Assembly: GCF_000725545.1 (NCBI RefSeq)
Contig: NZ_JNZP01000065.1
Span: 1-5,065, forward strand
Length of the DNA: 5,065 nt
Reading direction: 5' to 3'
Source of the DNA: Streptomyces exfoliatus
GTDB lineage: Bacteria; Actinomycetota; Actinomycetes; Streptomycetales; Streptomycetaceae
Shown here in pieces: positions 1 through 5,010 of the stretch (its first letter is position 1; the number at the start of each line of letters is the position of its first letter). Position numbers and translations under genes: made by a program. The notes beneath the pieces are model-generated. The model had not been told where the DNA came from. It saw only the letters and a list, made by a program, of their open reading frames with translations, and ran no database searches.

Positions 1-25
1 GCAGCAACCTCCGTATCTTGGCGCC

Positions 26-835
26 ATGACGGACGAGGCAGAGCCGGGGCTTGATTTGAACCGCTGGGGCGACACATCGGACCCGGCTCCGGAGCGGCGT
101 GGCCCCCGCCAGGACGCGTGCTCGTGCTTCGACCAGTCCAGGCCGCATCCGCGAGCCCGAGTCGGATTCCACGCCGAGCGGCAGGACACCTCAGCTTCGG
201 GCTGGCGCCACCTGCTGGAGCTGATCGACGAGGCCGCCGCCGACGGGCGCGAAGAGTTTCGCCCCCTGACCGGGCTCAGCCCGGAAGAGCGGCGGCAGAT
301 CATCACCCTGCCGCCGAGCATCGACCAGCTGACGGCGGTCAAGCATCTCGTGCTCTACGGCAGCAATCTGGTCCGGATCCCGCCCGAGATCGGGGCCATG
401 ACCAGTCTGGAGGAGTTCACCCCCTACACCTCCTACCGGCTGCACTGGTTCCCTTACGAGATCACCCGGTGCCGGAAGCTGACCCGCAGCACGGTGAGCA
501 CGCGCGCGTTGTTCGGCAACTACAAGCTGCAACCCCCGTTCCCGCGGCTACAGCCTTCCCCGGACTCCGTTGCGGACCTCGATCCGGGAAACCTGGATCC
601 TCGGCACTGGGGCACCACCGTCACCCACAGCTGCAGTGTCTGCGACCGCCCGATCGAACAGAGCGGACTCCGTCAGGTGTGGATCTCACTGCGCGTGGCC
701 ACTGACGTACTACCCCTGCTGGTCAACGCTTGCTCGGCGGCGTGTGTCGCCGCGCTGCCTGGCGGTGCTCGCGACTACATCCCCACACCCCACAAAGGCG
801 GCCGAGTCGACCAGCCGGCGTCCGACTGGGTCTGA
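26..835 (+). CDS. Leucine-rich-repeat protein with C-terminal Cys4 (zinc-ribbon-like) motif
   Basis: 269 aa. Residues about 94-150 show LRR-type spacing: LPPSIDQLTAVKHLVLYGS, then LVRIPPEIGAMTSLEEF, then FPYEITRCRKL. Residues 200-240 carry Cys203-x2-Cys206 and Cys236-x3-Cys240, an arrangement that could bind zinc. There is no signal peptide or membrane segment, so it is probably cytoplasmic. LRR units are usually protein-interaction surfaces; the partner is unknown and no catalytic motif is visible. The ATG at 26 has no obvious Shine-Dalgarno sequence, and the frame is open without a stop to base 2, so the true start may lie left of the window. Residues 1-58 are Pro/Arg/Asp-rich and low in recognisable structure compared with the dense helical stretch beginning WRHLLELIDEAAADGREEF. 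They may be non-native or only weakly conserved. The C-terminus (YIPTPHKGG onward) looks complete. The family assignment is confident; the function is not known. Confidence 0.88.
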   Translation: MTDEAEPGLDLNRWGDTSDPAPERRGPRQDACSCFDQSRPHPRARVGFHAERQDTSASGWRHLLELIDEAAADGREEFRPLTGLSPEERRQIITLPPSIDQLTAVKHLVLYGSNLVRIPPEIGAMTSLEEFTPYTSYRLHWFPYEITRCRKLTRSTVSTRALFGNYKLQPPFPRLQPSPDSVADLDPGNLDPRHWGTTVTHSCSVCDRPIEQSGLRQVWISLRVATDVLPLLVNACSAACVAALPGGARDYIPTPHKGGRVDQPASDWV

Positions 836-1384
836 TCAGCCGGCCCTCGCCTCAACCCCCGGTCGGTCGAGGAACGACCACGATGGTGTGACGACGGGTC
901 GAACGTCTGGGCGGGGAAGCTGACGCTCGCGATGGGGAAATACATGACCGTCGACATAGGCTTCGCGGGCGCCTGTGGGGGTCAGGTTCTGCGCTGTCGG
1001 CCCATCAGGAGCTGCTGGGGCCGGTGAGGGTTCGTAGGGTCGTCGTGGACACCCCATTACAGGGCGGGTGCCGCTGGGGCTGGTGCCGGTCCCGTCGCTT
1101 CCCCGAGAACGGCGGGACCGGCACCTCCTTCCCGGTGGCAGGGTGAACCGCAAGCGGCCCCCGCGGCCCACCCTGCGGCGCGGGCCGCCGGTCCGGCCCC
1201 GCGTCGCCCGCCGGGGGCCGGGCCCGCGCCCGCCTCCCGGCTCCCGGCTCCCCACGGAAGGCCACAGGCGCTTACGGTGCGACAACCCGCGAGTTCCTTT
1301 GAGCTCCGCTGAGTCCTGTCCGCGGACGAAGGCGGCGGCGATGGCCTGGTGCTCGCGGCAGCGACCGGGGCCGTGGTGAGTTCG
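836..1384. other. 549-bp interval with no supportable gene; GC-rich, one strong inverted repeat
   Basis: No frame here has both a plausible start and protein-like content. The minus-strand frame open from 1384 to 836 is Arg/Gly/Pro-rich in its middle, as random high-GC DNA gives. Two sub-stretches look as though they were once coding. One is minus-strand 1286-1384, which continues the frame of the open frame ending at 1385 and encodes GRCREHQAIAAAFVRGQDS. The other is minus-strand about 870-957, where one frame beginning MSTVMYFPIASVSF has strongly G/C third positions. Bases 1161-1250 have only 7 A/T in 90 (about 92% GC), and 1234-1254 carries two exact copies of CTCCCGG plus a third partial copy. 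The interval is best read as decayed or intergenic DNA. Confidence 0.5.
1082..1125. repeat. Perfect 13-bp inverted repeat (strong hairpin)
   Basis: GGTGCCGGTCCCG at 1082-1094 is exactly complementary to CGGGACCGGCACC at 1113-1125. The stem extends inward by TCG (1095-1097) against CGG (1110-1112), with one T-G wobble, leaving a 12-base loop at 1098-1109. The total is 16 pairs, very GC-rich, without a T-run on either side. It could be a factor-independent terminator of the actinomycete type, which often lacks a U-tract. It could also be a protein-binding palindrome or a trace of a mobile element. It lies about 250 bp past the end of the LRR gene and is orientation-neutral. Confidence 0.7.
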
Positions 1385-1819
1385 TCAGCGCCCGCGGGCC
1401 CGGCCCGTGATCCCGCACATTTCGCGGGCGGTGAAGAGCCGCTGCGCGCACACCGCAGCCAGATGCACGGTGAGGCGGCGGAACCGCCCGTCGTCGGTGG
1501 TACCCACCGGTGCGGTGTAGCCGAACCGGTCGCGGGCCTGGACGGTGATGCCGCCGGTGGCCGCCGCGTAATGCTGCCGGCGTCGGCGTGCCAGGGGTTG
1601 AGAGCGGGCCCGTGCGTTCGCGGCGATGCGCGCGGCTGGGATGGGCCGGCTCGACGTGCTCGCTCCGTTACTGCCGAACGGCGTGGCGAAGCGCTTGAAC
1701 AGCACTTGGGAGATCACGTGCTGACCGACCACGTGGCGCTCGGCCTCGGGCCGGATTTCCTCGATCCGGGCGTCAATCCGCTGCGCCGCCAGCCACCGAT
1801 CGGGTGATCCCTCGTTCAT
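1385..1819 (-). pseudogene. Chimeric or frameshifted open frame with DUF4238-like N-terminus
   Basis: 144 codons open from the ATG at 1819. Residues about 28-46 (RHVVGQHVISQVLFKRFAT) resemble the opening of DUF4238-type proteins, which start with a His-x-x-(Ser/Pro)-Gln...Leu-(Lys/Arg)-(Arg/Asn)-Phe pattern. That family is normally some 250-350 aa and here the similarity stops at about residue 50. Residues 50-84 are low-complexity (Ala/Arg/Ser) with poor codon preference, as if read out of frame. From about residue 86 (TGGITVQARDRFGYTAPVG) to the stop, coding signature returns: about 53 of 58 codons end in G or C. This second block has no start of its own and I do not recognise it. The same frame keeps a coding look beyond the TGA to about 1286, so that stop may be a nonsense change or the junction of two remnants. 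No clear ribosome binding site precedes the ATG. It could still be a real short gene, but that is less likely. Confidence 0.5.
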
Positions 1820-1912
1820 CCGTCCAGTGTGGCAAGCAGGTCTGACAAGCGAGAAGGGATTTCGGTCCGTCCTCAGCGCGCGCGCCCTCCCGGCCTTACT
1901 GATCGTTTCAGA

Positions 1913-1990
1913 ATGAAGCGCTTGGCCAGAGAGTTACGCGCTGCGATGATGCGAACTCGACTGGGCGGTGTGGACGGGGACACCAGATGA
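1913..1990 (+). CDS. Possible 25-aa leader or small ORF coupled to the next gene
   Basis: A short frame (MKRLARELRAAMMRTRLGG...) ends with a TGA whose bases overlap the ATG of the following gene as ATGA (1987-1990). This four-base overlap is the classic arrangement for translational coupling. The frame is also open upstream to a GTG at 1829, which would give 53 aa. The peptide is very basic (6 Arg and 1 Lys of 25) and could form a helix. Neither the ATG nor the GTG has a recognisable ribosome binding site, and I recognise no family. The overlap could be coincidence, or the frame could be the tail of a decayed gene. Confidence 0.25.
   Translation: MKRLARELRAAMMRTRLGGVDGDTR
1975..1980 (+). promoter_or_regulatory. 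Ribosome binding site for the gene at 1987
   Basis: CGGGGA lies six bases before the ATG at 1987. It is purine-rich and correctly spaced, and it supports that start over internal ones. It falls inside the tiny ORF that overlaps the gene start. Confidence 0.5.
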
Positions 1991-2295
1991 CGCGGTGGCA
2001 GCTCTTGCAGGGAGACGTCCTGGTCGGTGAGCTCAGTGAGTACGGCTGTGATCAGCCGTTCTTCCTGGCGCGCTTCACCCCGGGACCTGGCTGGGAGAGC
2101 GTGAGACCGTTGTTCGAGGCATTGGCGACCTACAGGGGCCCGGACCCGAATGGGCTTAGGTTCGTCACCCTGGCCAAGCCGTTGCAGGATTTGGGGCTCA
2201 CCCTGGCTCCGGTTGACGGCCAGCAGACTCCGTTGCAGCTCTTCAAGGACTGCATGGTGCGTATCTATGGGGCTGAAGCTCGCCTCCGCTACTGA
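1987..2295 (+). CDS. Small hypothetical protein (102 aa), function unknown
   Basis: A compact globular-looking protein with no signal peptide, membrane segment or cofactor motif. Notable segments are WQLLQGDVLVGEL (residues 4-16), a QPFFLARFTPGPGWE core (23-37), a central PLFEALA helix (41-47), and a Lys-Asp-Cys-Met-Val-Arg-Ile strand near the end (87-93). The residue mix and codon use are those of a real gene, and it feels like a family of small actinomycete proteins of unknown role, but I cannot name a domain. The ATG is supported by a ribosome binding site six bases away. It stands alone on its strand: upstream is a divergent broken frame, and 8 bases downstream of its stop a repeat-flanked transposase scrap begins. 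It therefore sits at the edge of a rearranged segment, though its own 3' end (RLRY) appears intact. Confidence 0.82.
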   Translation: MTRWQLLQGDVLVGELSEYGCDQPFFLARFTPGPGWESVRPLFEALATYRGPDPNGLRFVTLAKPLQDLGLTLAPVDGQQTPLQLFKDCMVRIYGAEARLRY

Positions 2296-2302
2296 CCGAG
2301 CA

Positions 2303-2312
2303 ATTGGCCGTC
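2303..2312. repeat. Left copy of 10-bp direct repeat ATTGGCCGTC
   Basis: Identical to 2420-2429, same orientation, 117 bases apart. The two copies bracket the transposase fragment almost exactly. They could be a duplicated target, the short homology used in a deletion, or chance. Confidence 0.6.
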
Positions 2313-2427
2313 CGTCGGAGTTGGCGCAGACATATCAGGCTGCAGGCCAGTTCGAGCAGGCCCTGATGGAGATCGGCGCGTCGTTCGTAGCGGGTGCGGA
2401 GCCGTTTGAACTGGGTCAGATTGGCCG
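2309..2427 (-). pseudogene. IS5-family transposase, C-terminal fragment only
   Basis: The minus strand, in the frame with a codon at 2419-2417, reads LTQFKRLRTRYERRADLHQG and then LLELACSLICLRQLRRT. This matches the C-terminal signature of actinobacterial IS5-group DDE transposases: FKRLRxRYERRADxHxxxLxLACxLIC(L/Y)RRL, the stretch after the catalytic Glu helix. About 38 codons remain of a protein usually 250-300 aa. The catalytic DDE residues, the N-terminal helix-turn-helix and any start codon are gone. The usual stop just after CLRRL is also missing: the frame runs on to a TGA at 2245-2243 inside the neighbouring gene. I could not identify terminal inverted repeats. It marks a past IS insertion followed by deletion. 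Upstream on this strand it joins directly to an unrelated frame that stops at 2428. Confidence 0.78.
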
Positions 2428-2429
2428 TC
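2420..2429. repeat. Right copy of 10-bp direct repeat ATTGGCCGTC
   Basis: Identical partner of 2303-2312. On the minus strand it supplies part of the TGA (2430-2428) that ends the adjoining broken gene, so that gene's present C-terminus is formed at the repeat junction. Confidence 0.6.
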
Positions 2430-2760
2430 AGGACGCAGGGCGTACGGCGCGGGCCAGAGGTTCGCGGTCGCCGTAGAAAGCGGCGTGCAAGGCAGCGGCC
2501 AGTTCACGGCTTGCCCCTCGCCGTCTACGTCGTAACAGCCCGACGTAGACGGGGTCGGCGAAGGCGTCAGGGCGGATCTGCCGGGAGTCGATCAGGTGAC
2601 CGACGGCCTCGCGGACGGCTTCGTGCAACGTCGTGTCGAGAGGGTGCTGCGGGGCGGTGAGCGCGTCGACCTTCACCGTCCATTTGGTAGCCCTGGCGCT
2701 CGACGGCGACGAACACGGCGCGCTGCTCTTGGCGAGCTCGTCTACGAGATCCCCATCAAC
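2428..2760 (-). pseudogene. Frameshifted gene of unknown function, truncated at the transposase remnant
   Basis: The 3' part is an open frame from a GTG at 2676 (82 codons). It has a convincing helical segment beginning TTLHEAVREAVGHLIDSRQ, then DPVYVGLLRRRRRGASREL and ALHAAFYGDREPL. Upstream the same frame is open and starts well (LPVDGDLVDELAK), but between about 2729 and 2677 it turns into a Ser-rich string. There the next frame gives a much better EQRAVFVAVERQGYQMD with G/C third positions. One missing base near 2729 and one extra G near 2677 would join the three pieces into a continuous protein-like sequence of about 110 residues. The C-terminus (AVRPAS) stops inside the 10-bp repeat flanking the transposase scrap and may be artificial. 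No ATG or ribosome binding site was found for an intact form. The family is not recognised. The 82-codon frame from 2676 could alternatively be a small real gene. Confidence 0.5.
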
Positions 2761-3067
2761 CGGCAGTAGGGGTAGGCGTCGGCTCCGACGTGCCGGTCGT
2801 GATGGCTCCCGTCCACCAACCCGGTTCCTCGCTCGTCTGCCAGGAAATCGCCAGCGATTGGCCGGCTATCTGCTCAGCCTTGGCGCGCGCAGCTGTCTGA
2901 GCTTCGCCGGGTTCACTGTCGGCGCCGGGATGGGCTAGGCAGCCGTCCGCGACACCGCGAGGCTCCGAGAAGTACAGGGCGTAGCGCCAGCGGTCGGGTG
3001 TGCGGAACAGAACGATCGTTGCCGGGGAACCCAAGCCGTCCCGCCAGTGCTTCCGTTTACTCGTCAT
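2756..3067 (-). CDS. Small hypothetical protein (103 aa) with WRYAL and PGWWTG motifs
   Basis: I chose the ATG at 3067. The frame is open further, to 3268, but that extension is Cys/Arg-rich and not protein-like. From 3067 the protein reads as one compact domain: a basic N-terminus (KRKHW), a strand pair around residues 15-35 (PATIVLFRTPDRWRYALYF), an Ala-rich helix (residues 55-70), then ISWQTSEEPGWWTG (75-88) and a Thr/Pro/Ser tail. No membrane segment, signal or enzyme motif is visible. The tryptophans at 25-28 and 85-86 are probably the conserved core. The ribosome binding site is weak. Its 3' end overlaps the start of the decayed frame that follows on the same strand, and the gene upstream (3253) is divergent. 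Between them, 3068-3252 has no gene I support and should hold promoters for both. The family is not known. Confidence 0.68.
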   Translation of the reverse strand: MTSKRKHWRDGLGSPATIVLFRTPDRWRYALYFSEPRGVADGCLAHPGADSEPGEAQTAARAKAEQIAGQSLAISWQTSEEPGWWTGAITTGTSEPTPTPTAG

Positions 3068-3252
3068 GCCCGCACGGTAGCCACGACAAGCCAGGAGTCG
3101 CCGGTGCCTTTCGGCTTGGGTAACATCCGTCCCGGCTGCGATCCCGGTGCTGCAAAGACGGGCGATCGGGCGACGGTTGACCGGGAGTTTCCGTTGCCCG
3201 CGCCCGTACCAGCACCAGATCCGGGCAAGACCGATGATCGTTGCGAGGCACC

Positions 3253-3528
3253 GTGATCGACGTAGCACGTAGGGCGCGGATAGCCAGCATGGCCGAGGCG
3301 GCGGATCCCCTCTGGGCGGAGTCCCACGACAGCGCAGCCTTGCAGGCGTTCTTGAAGGAGCGCGGCCGTGACGGAGTGGACGCCGTCAGGGTCACCATGC
3401 AGGTCGTGGGATGTGGGCTTGCCGAAGCGCAAAGCATGTTCTTCGCCGCGCCTTGCCGGTCCCACGAGCTCGCATTTCATAACGCCGTTTTGGAGGGCCT
3501 GGAGCGGTCTCAGACCCGCAGCACGTGA
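3253..3528 (+). CDS. Hypothetical protein (91 aa) with L7/L12-C-terminal-like segment
   Basis: Starting at the GTG at 3253, which has GAGG at 3245-3248 close before it. A TTG at 3241 and an ATG at 3289 are alternatives in the same frame; the ATG would give 79 aa. The core is ALQAFLKERGRDGVDAV, then RVTMQVVGCGLAEAQSM (residues about 29-62), then a helical HELAFHNAVLEGLE. The order of a helix, a V-D-A-V-R-V-T strand and a G-L-x-E-A-Q/K turn resembles the C-terminal fold of ribosomal protein L7/L12 (the I-K-x-V-R...G-L-x-E-A-K pattern). That domain also occurs in stand-alone actinomycete proteins of unknown role. The resemblance is my inference by eye. This is not the ribosomal protein itself, since the dimerising N-terminal domain is absent. 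The gene stands alone and converges on the SUKH gene with 39 bp between stops. Confidence 0.78.
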   Translation: MIDVARRARIASMAEAADPLWAESHDSAALQAFLKERGRDGVDAVRVTMQVVGCGLAEAQSMFFAAPCRSHELAFHNAVLEGLERSQTRST

Positions 3529-3532
3529 CGAT

Positions 3533-3554
3533 GCCGACAGTTGCGCTGTCCGGC
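3533..3554. terminator. Hairpin between convergent genes, probable bidirectional terminator
   Basis: GACAG (3536-3540) pairs with CTGTC (3546-3550) around a five-base loop. The stem extends by GCC (3533-3535) with GGC (3552-3554) across one bulged C, giving eight pairs. It fills the short gap between the stop codons of the plus-strand gene (3528) and the minus-strand gene (3568). No T-run is present. Confidence 0.42.
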
Positions 3555-3567
3555 CCGATGGCTGGGC

Positions 3568-4101
3568 TCAGCGGCAATGTCCCATGATGATGTCGTCAAA
3601 GTCGGGGAACTCTTGTGTGGCTTGCGCGACGATCGTCGCTGCCGACGCGCGGCAGGCCGGAGCGTGCTTCTCCGCGATAGCCGCTAGGTCCTCGTTGACC
3701 TGCGGAGCCCAGTCGGGTTCGGGCTCGTGGAAGGCGCCCGCTTCCCACGGGCCGAAGCCGTCAGCCAGCAGCCATAGGAAGGCGCCCAGGTCGCGGGCAA
3801 CAACTCCGGTCTCTCCTTCGGAGCCCATGAAGACAACGGGCTGCTCTGCCAGGTCCCGGCCTGGACGGATGAGCCAGAAGGCTGCGTTCCCACCGGTGCC
3901 GTCCTGGCCGAAGACGCGGAAGTCATCGCCGGTCAGGTCGCTGTTGCCCGTCCATGCACGGAGCCAATCCGTGGTCTCGTCGGCAGTCAGGAAGGACTCG
4001 TAGGGTTCGAAGTCGACGCCGTCCTCGCCTATGCAGTCGAGCCGGACTGCCATGGCAGCGGCGAGCGCAGCGGGAAACTGGCGGTCTTCGTTCGGGATCA
4101 T
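3568..4101 (-). CDS. SUKH (SMI1/KNR4)-like family protein
   Basis: 177 aa, a typical length for single-domain SUKH proteins. Residues 60-120 carry the family look: FRVFGQDGTGGNAAFWLIRP (61-80), a QPVVFMGSEGETGVVA strand pair (87-102), and then the LGAFLWLLADGFGPWEA helix (105-121). This is the usual 'Phe-Gly-x-Asp-Gly-x-Gly-x-x-Ala...Val-x-Phe-x-Gly-x-Glu-Gly...Val-Ala...Leu-x-x-Phe-Leu' pattern. The protein is strongly acidic and has no signal peptide or membrane segment, so it should be cytoplasmic. Many bacterial SUKH proteins are immunity proteins that bind and neutralise a toxin from a polymorphic toxin system; others have no known role. No toxin gene is visible in this window, so it is an orphan here. 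The ATG at 4101 gives the best N-terminus, although its ribosome binding site is unclear. It diverges from the gene at 4218. Confidence 0.88.
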   Translation of the reverse strand: MIPNEDRQFPAALAAAMAVRLDCIGEDGVDFEPYESFLTADETTDWLRAWTGNSDLTGDDFRVFGQDGTGGNAAFWLIRPGRDLAEQPVVFMGSEGETGVVARDLGAFLWLLADGFGPWEAGAFHEPEPDWAPQVNEDLAAIAEKHAPACRASAATIVAQATQEFPDFDDIIMGHCR

Positions 4102-4125
4102 GCGAACAGATTAGTGACCGCTCAG

Positions 4126-4197
4126 GAGGCCCACGAGGCCTCTGGCACCACCGGCTGTACCCGGTGGCTTTCGGTAGGGGGCTGCAGTAGCAGCCTC
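4126..4197. promoter_or_regulatory. Shared divergent upstream region with three successive inverted repeats
   Basis: The 116-bp gap between two divergent start codons (4101 and 4218) holds three hairpin-capable repeats in a row. First, GAGGCC/GGCCTC (4126-4131 and 4137-4142, loop 5). Second, CCACCGG/CCGGTGG (4148-4154 and 4161-4167, spacer 6). Third, GGGGCTGC/GCAGCCTC (4178-4185 and 4190-4197, loop AGTA, one G-T pair). The second is shaped like a dimer operator. The third, ending 20 bases before the plus-strand ATG, could act as a leader hairpin. No convincing -10/-35 pair was found. Confidence 0.42.
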
Positions 4198-4217
4198 GGG
4201 CGGCGGACAATGGCGGC

Positions 4218-4637
4218 ATGACGTTGACGATTTGGGTCGATGACTGGCAGATGCAGTGCTGCGGAGAGAGCTTCGCACCAGGGGACGTTGTCTCGTGGAC
4301 GCTGCTGGAGGTTGATCCGGAGGACTACGCCGACATTATTGGTGGCGAACGTGCGGATGAAATCGACTTCCGCGAGGAGCACCACGGCCAGGGGGAGGGG
4401 CACGCACCCGCCTCAGTGGAGGTGGTGTCGATCGTCGAGGTGCACTGCCGTTACGGGATACCCCCGGGTGCCACGGACAAGGTGAACTACCCCGTTCCGG
4501 GCACGACCGTAATGGTTCCGGTTGAAGAGGCGGACGGGTGGGCGACGGCCAGGCCGGACGTGAGCTTCGCGGGCTACCTGGTGACCGCCCGACGTGTCAC
4601 AGACGTGCCAGAAGGTGCGGCCGCTCGCGGTCAATGA
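4218..4637 (+). CDS. DUF6578-like hypothetical protein
   Basis: 139 aa. The opening TIWVDDWQMQCCGESFAPGD followed by VVSWTLLEVD is a distinctive actinomycete signature that I associate with DUF6578, a family of unknown function. The adjacent Cys14-Cys15, the WVDDWQMQ stretch and the two valine-rich strands (residues 67-76 and 96-102) suggest a small beta-rich domain. The middle (residues 50-62) is His/Glu/Gly-rich. There is no signal peptide or membrane segment. The ATG at 4218 fits the conserved beginning; the only purine-rich candidate ribosome binding site (GGCGGA just upstream) is weak. It is divergent from the SUKH gene and converges on the minus-strand gene at 4750. The family label is from recognition of the motif, not a search. 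No function can be stated. Confidence 0.85.
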   Translation: MTLTIWVDDWQMQCCGESFAPGDVVSWTLLEVDPEDYADIIGGERADEIDFREEHHGQGEGHAPASVEVVSIVEVHCRYGIPPGATDKVNYPVPGTTVMVPVEEADGWATARPDVSFAGYLVTARRVTDVPEGAAARGQ

Positions 4638-4705
4638 GGGAGCCGGCGGACCGTGCCAGATGCGTGACAGATCGAGCGGTCAACCACGGTCACTGGAGGA
4701 TCGCT

Positions 4706-4732
4706 GCGGCGTCCACAGCTTGTGACAGCCGC
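4706..4732. terminator. Imperfect hairpin between convergent genes
   Basis: GCGGC (4706-4710) pairs with GCCGC (4728-4732). After a three-by-three internal mismatch, CAC (4714-4716) pairs with GTG (4722-4724) around a five-base loop. It lies in the 112-bp gap between convergent stops at 4637 and 4750. A looser inverted repeat, GACCGTG/CACGGTC (4649-4655 and 4685-4691, spacer 29), lies in the same gap. It is weak, with no T-run. Confidence 0.28.
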
Positions 4733-4749
4733 CGTAGCACACAGAGGGG

Positions 4750-5010
4750 TCAGCTTCGGTGACCACTCAGCTGCGGGTGCCAGGCTTTGGATGCCCTGTA
4801 CGCGGTGGTGAAGGCGTCCATGCCCGTCGCGTCCGGGATCCGGCCGACGGGGCAAGGGTTCGGCAGCGGCTGCGCGAGCAGCATCCTCGCAGGAGGCGGG
4901 AGGCGCTTCGCGTTGGTGCCCAGGCCCCGTTCTACCAACGATTCCGCCACCTCGCGGAGCCGCGGCGCCCGACTGATCAACCCTCGGGCGGTCGATGTGC
5001 TCGCTGCCAT
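4750..5010 (-). CDS. Small hypothetical protein (up to 86 aa)
   Basis: G/C-ending codons predominate, and the sequence is protein-like from about residue 11 on: LISRAPRLREVAESLVERG, then LGTNAKRLPPPARMLL, and a C-terminal MDAFTTAYRASKAWHPQLSG. I recognise no family. It has no membrane segment, signal or catalytic motif. The start is uncertain. The ATG at 5010 would overlap the preceding gene by 34 bp, a TTG at 4980 overlaps that gene's TGA as TTGA, and a GTG at 4950 is a third choice. The first ten residues from the ATG (Ala/Ser/Thr-rich) look unlike the rest, which favours a later start. Alternatively this is the tail of the upstream gene thrown out of frame near 4980. It converges on the DUF6578-like gene. 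Confidence 0.58.
   Translation of the reverse strand: MAASTSTARGLISRAPRLREVAESLVERGLGTNAKRLPPPARMLLAQPLPNPCPVGRIPDATGMDAFTTAYRASKAWHPQLSGHRS

Noticed and set aside
861..879. GGTCG/CGACC hairpin after the LRR gene
   Set aside because: Only five pairs around a nine-base loop, which is expected by chance at this GC content.
836..1285. Minus-strand 149-codon open frame
   Set aside because: Arg/Gly/Pro-rich text over the extreme GC tract and a TTG start without a ribosome binding site. It is open because stops are rare in high-GC DNA.
1349..1807. Plus-strand 152-codon open frame
   Set aside because: It is the complement of the minus-strand frame whose codon third positions carry the coding signature.
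3177..3205. TTGACC as a -35 box for the gene at 3253
   Set aside because: No -10-like hexamer at 16-19 bases spacing.
3068..3268. N-terminal extension of the 2756-3067 gene up to 3268
   Set aside because: The added 67 residues are Cys/Arg-rich and would overlap the start region of the divergent gene. The ATG at 3067 begins the compact domain.
3064..3480. Minus-strand 138-codon open frame
   Set aside because: It lies opposite the convincing plus-strand gene at 3253-3528 and has a Gly/Ser/Pro-rich second half.
3368..4003. Plus-strand 211-codon open frame
   Set aside because: Ser/Pro/Arg-rich shadow of the SUKH-like gene on the other strand.
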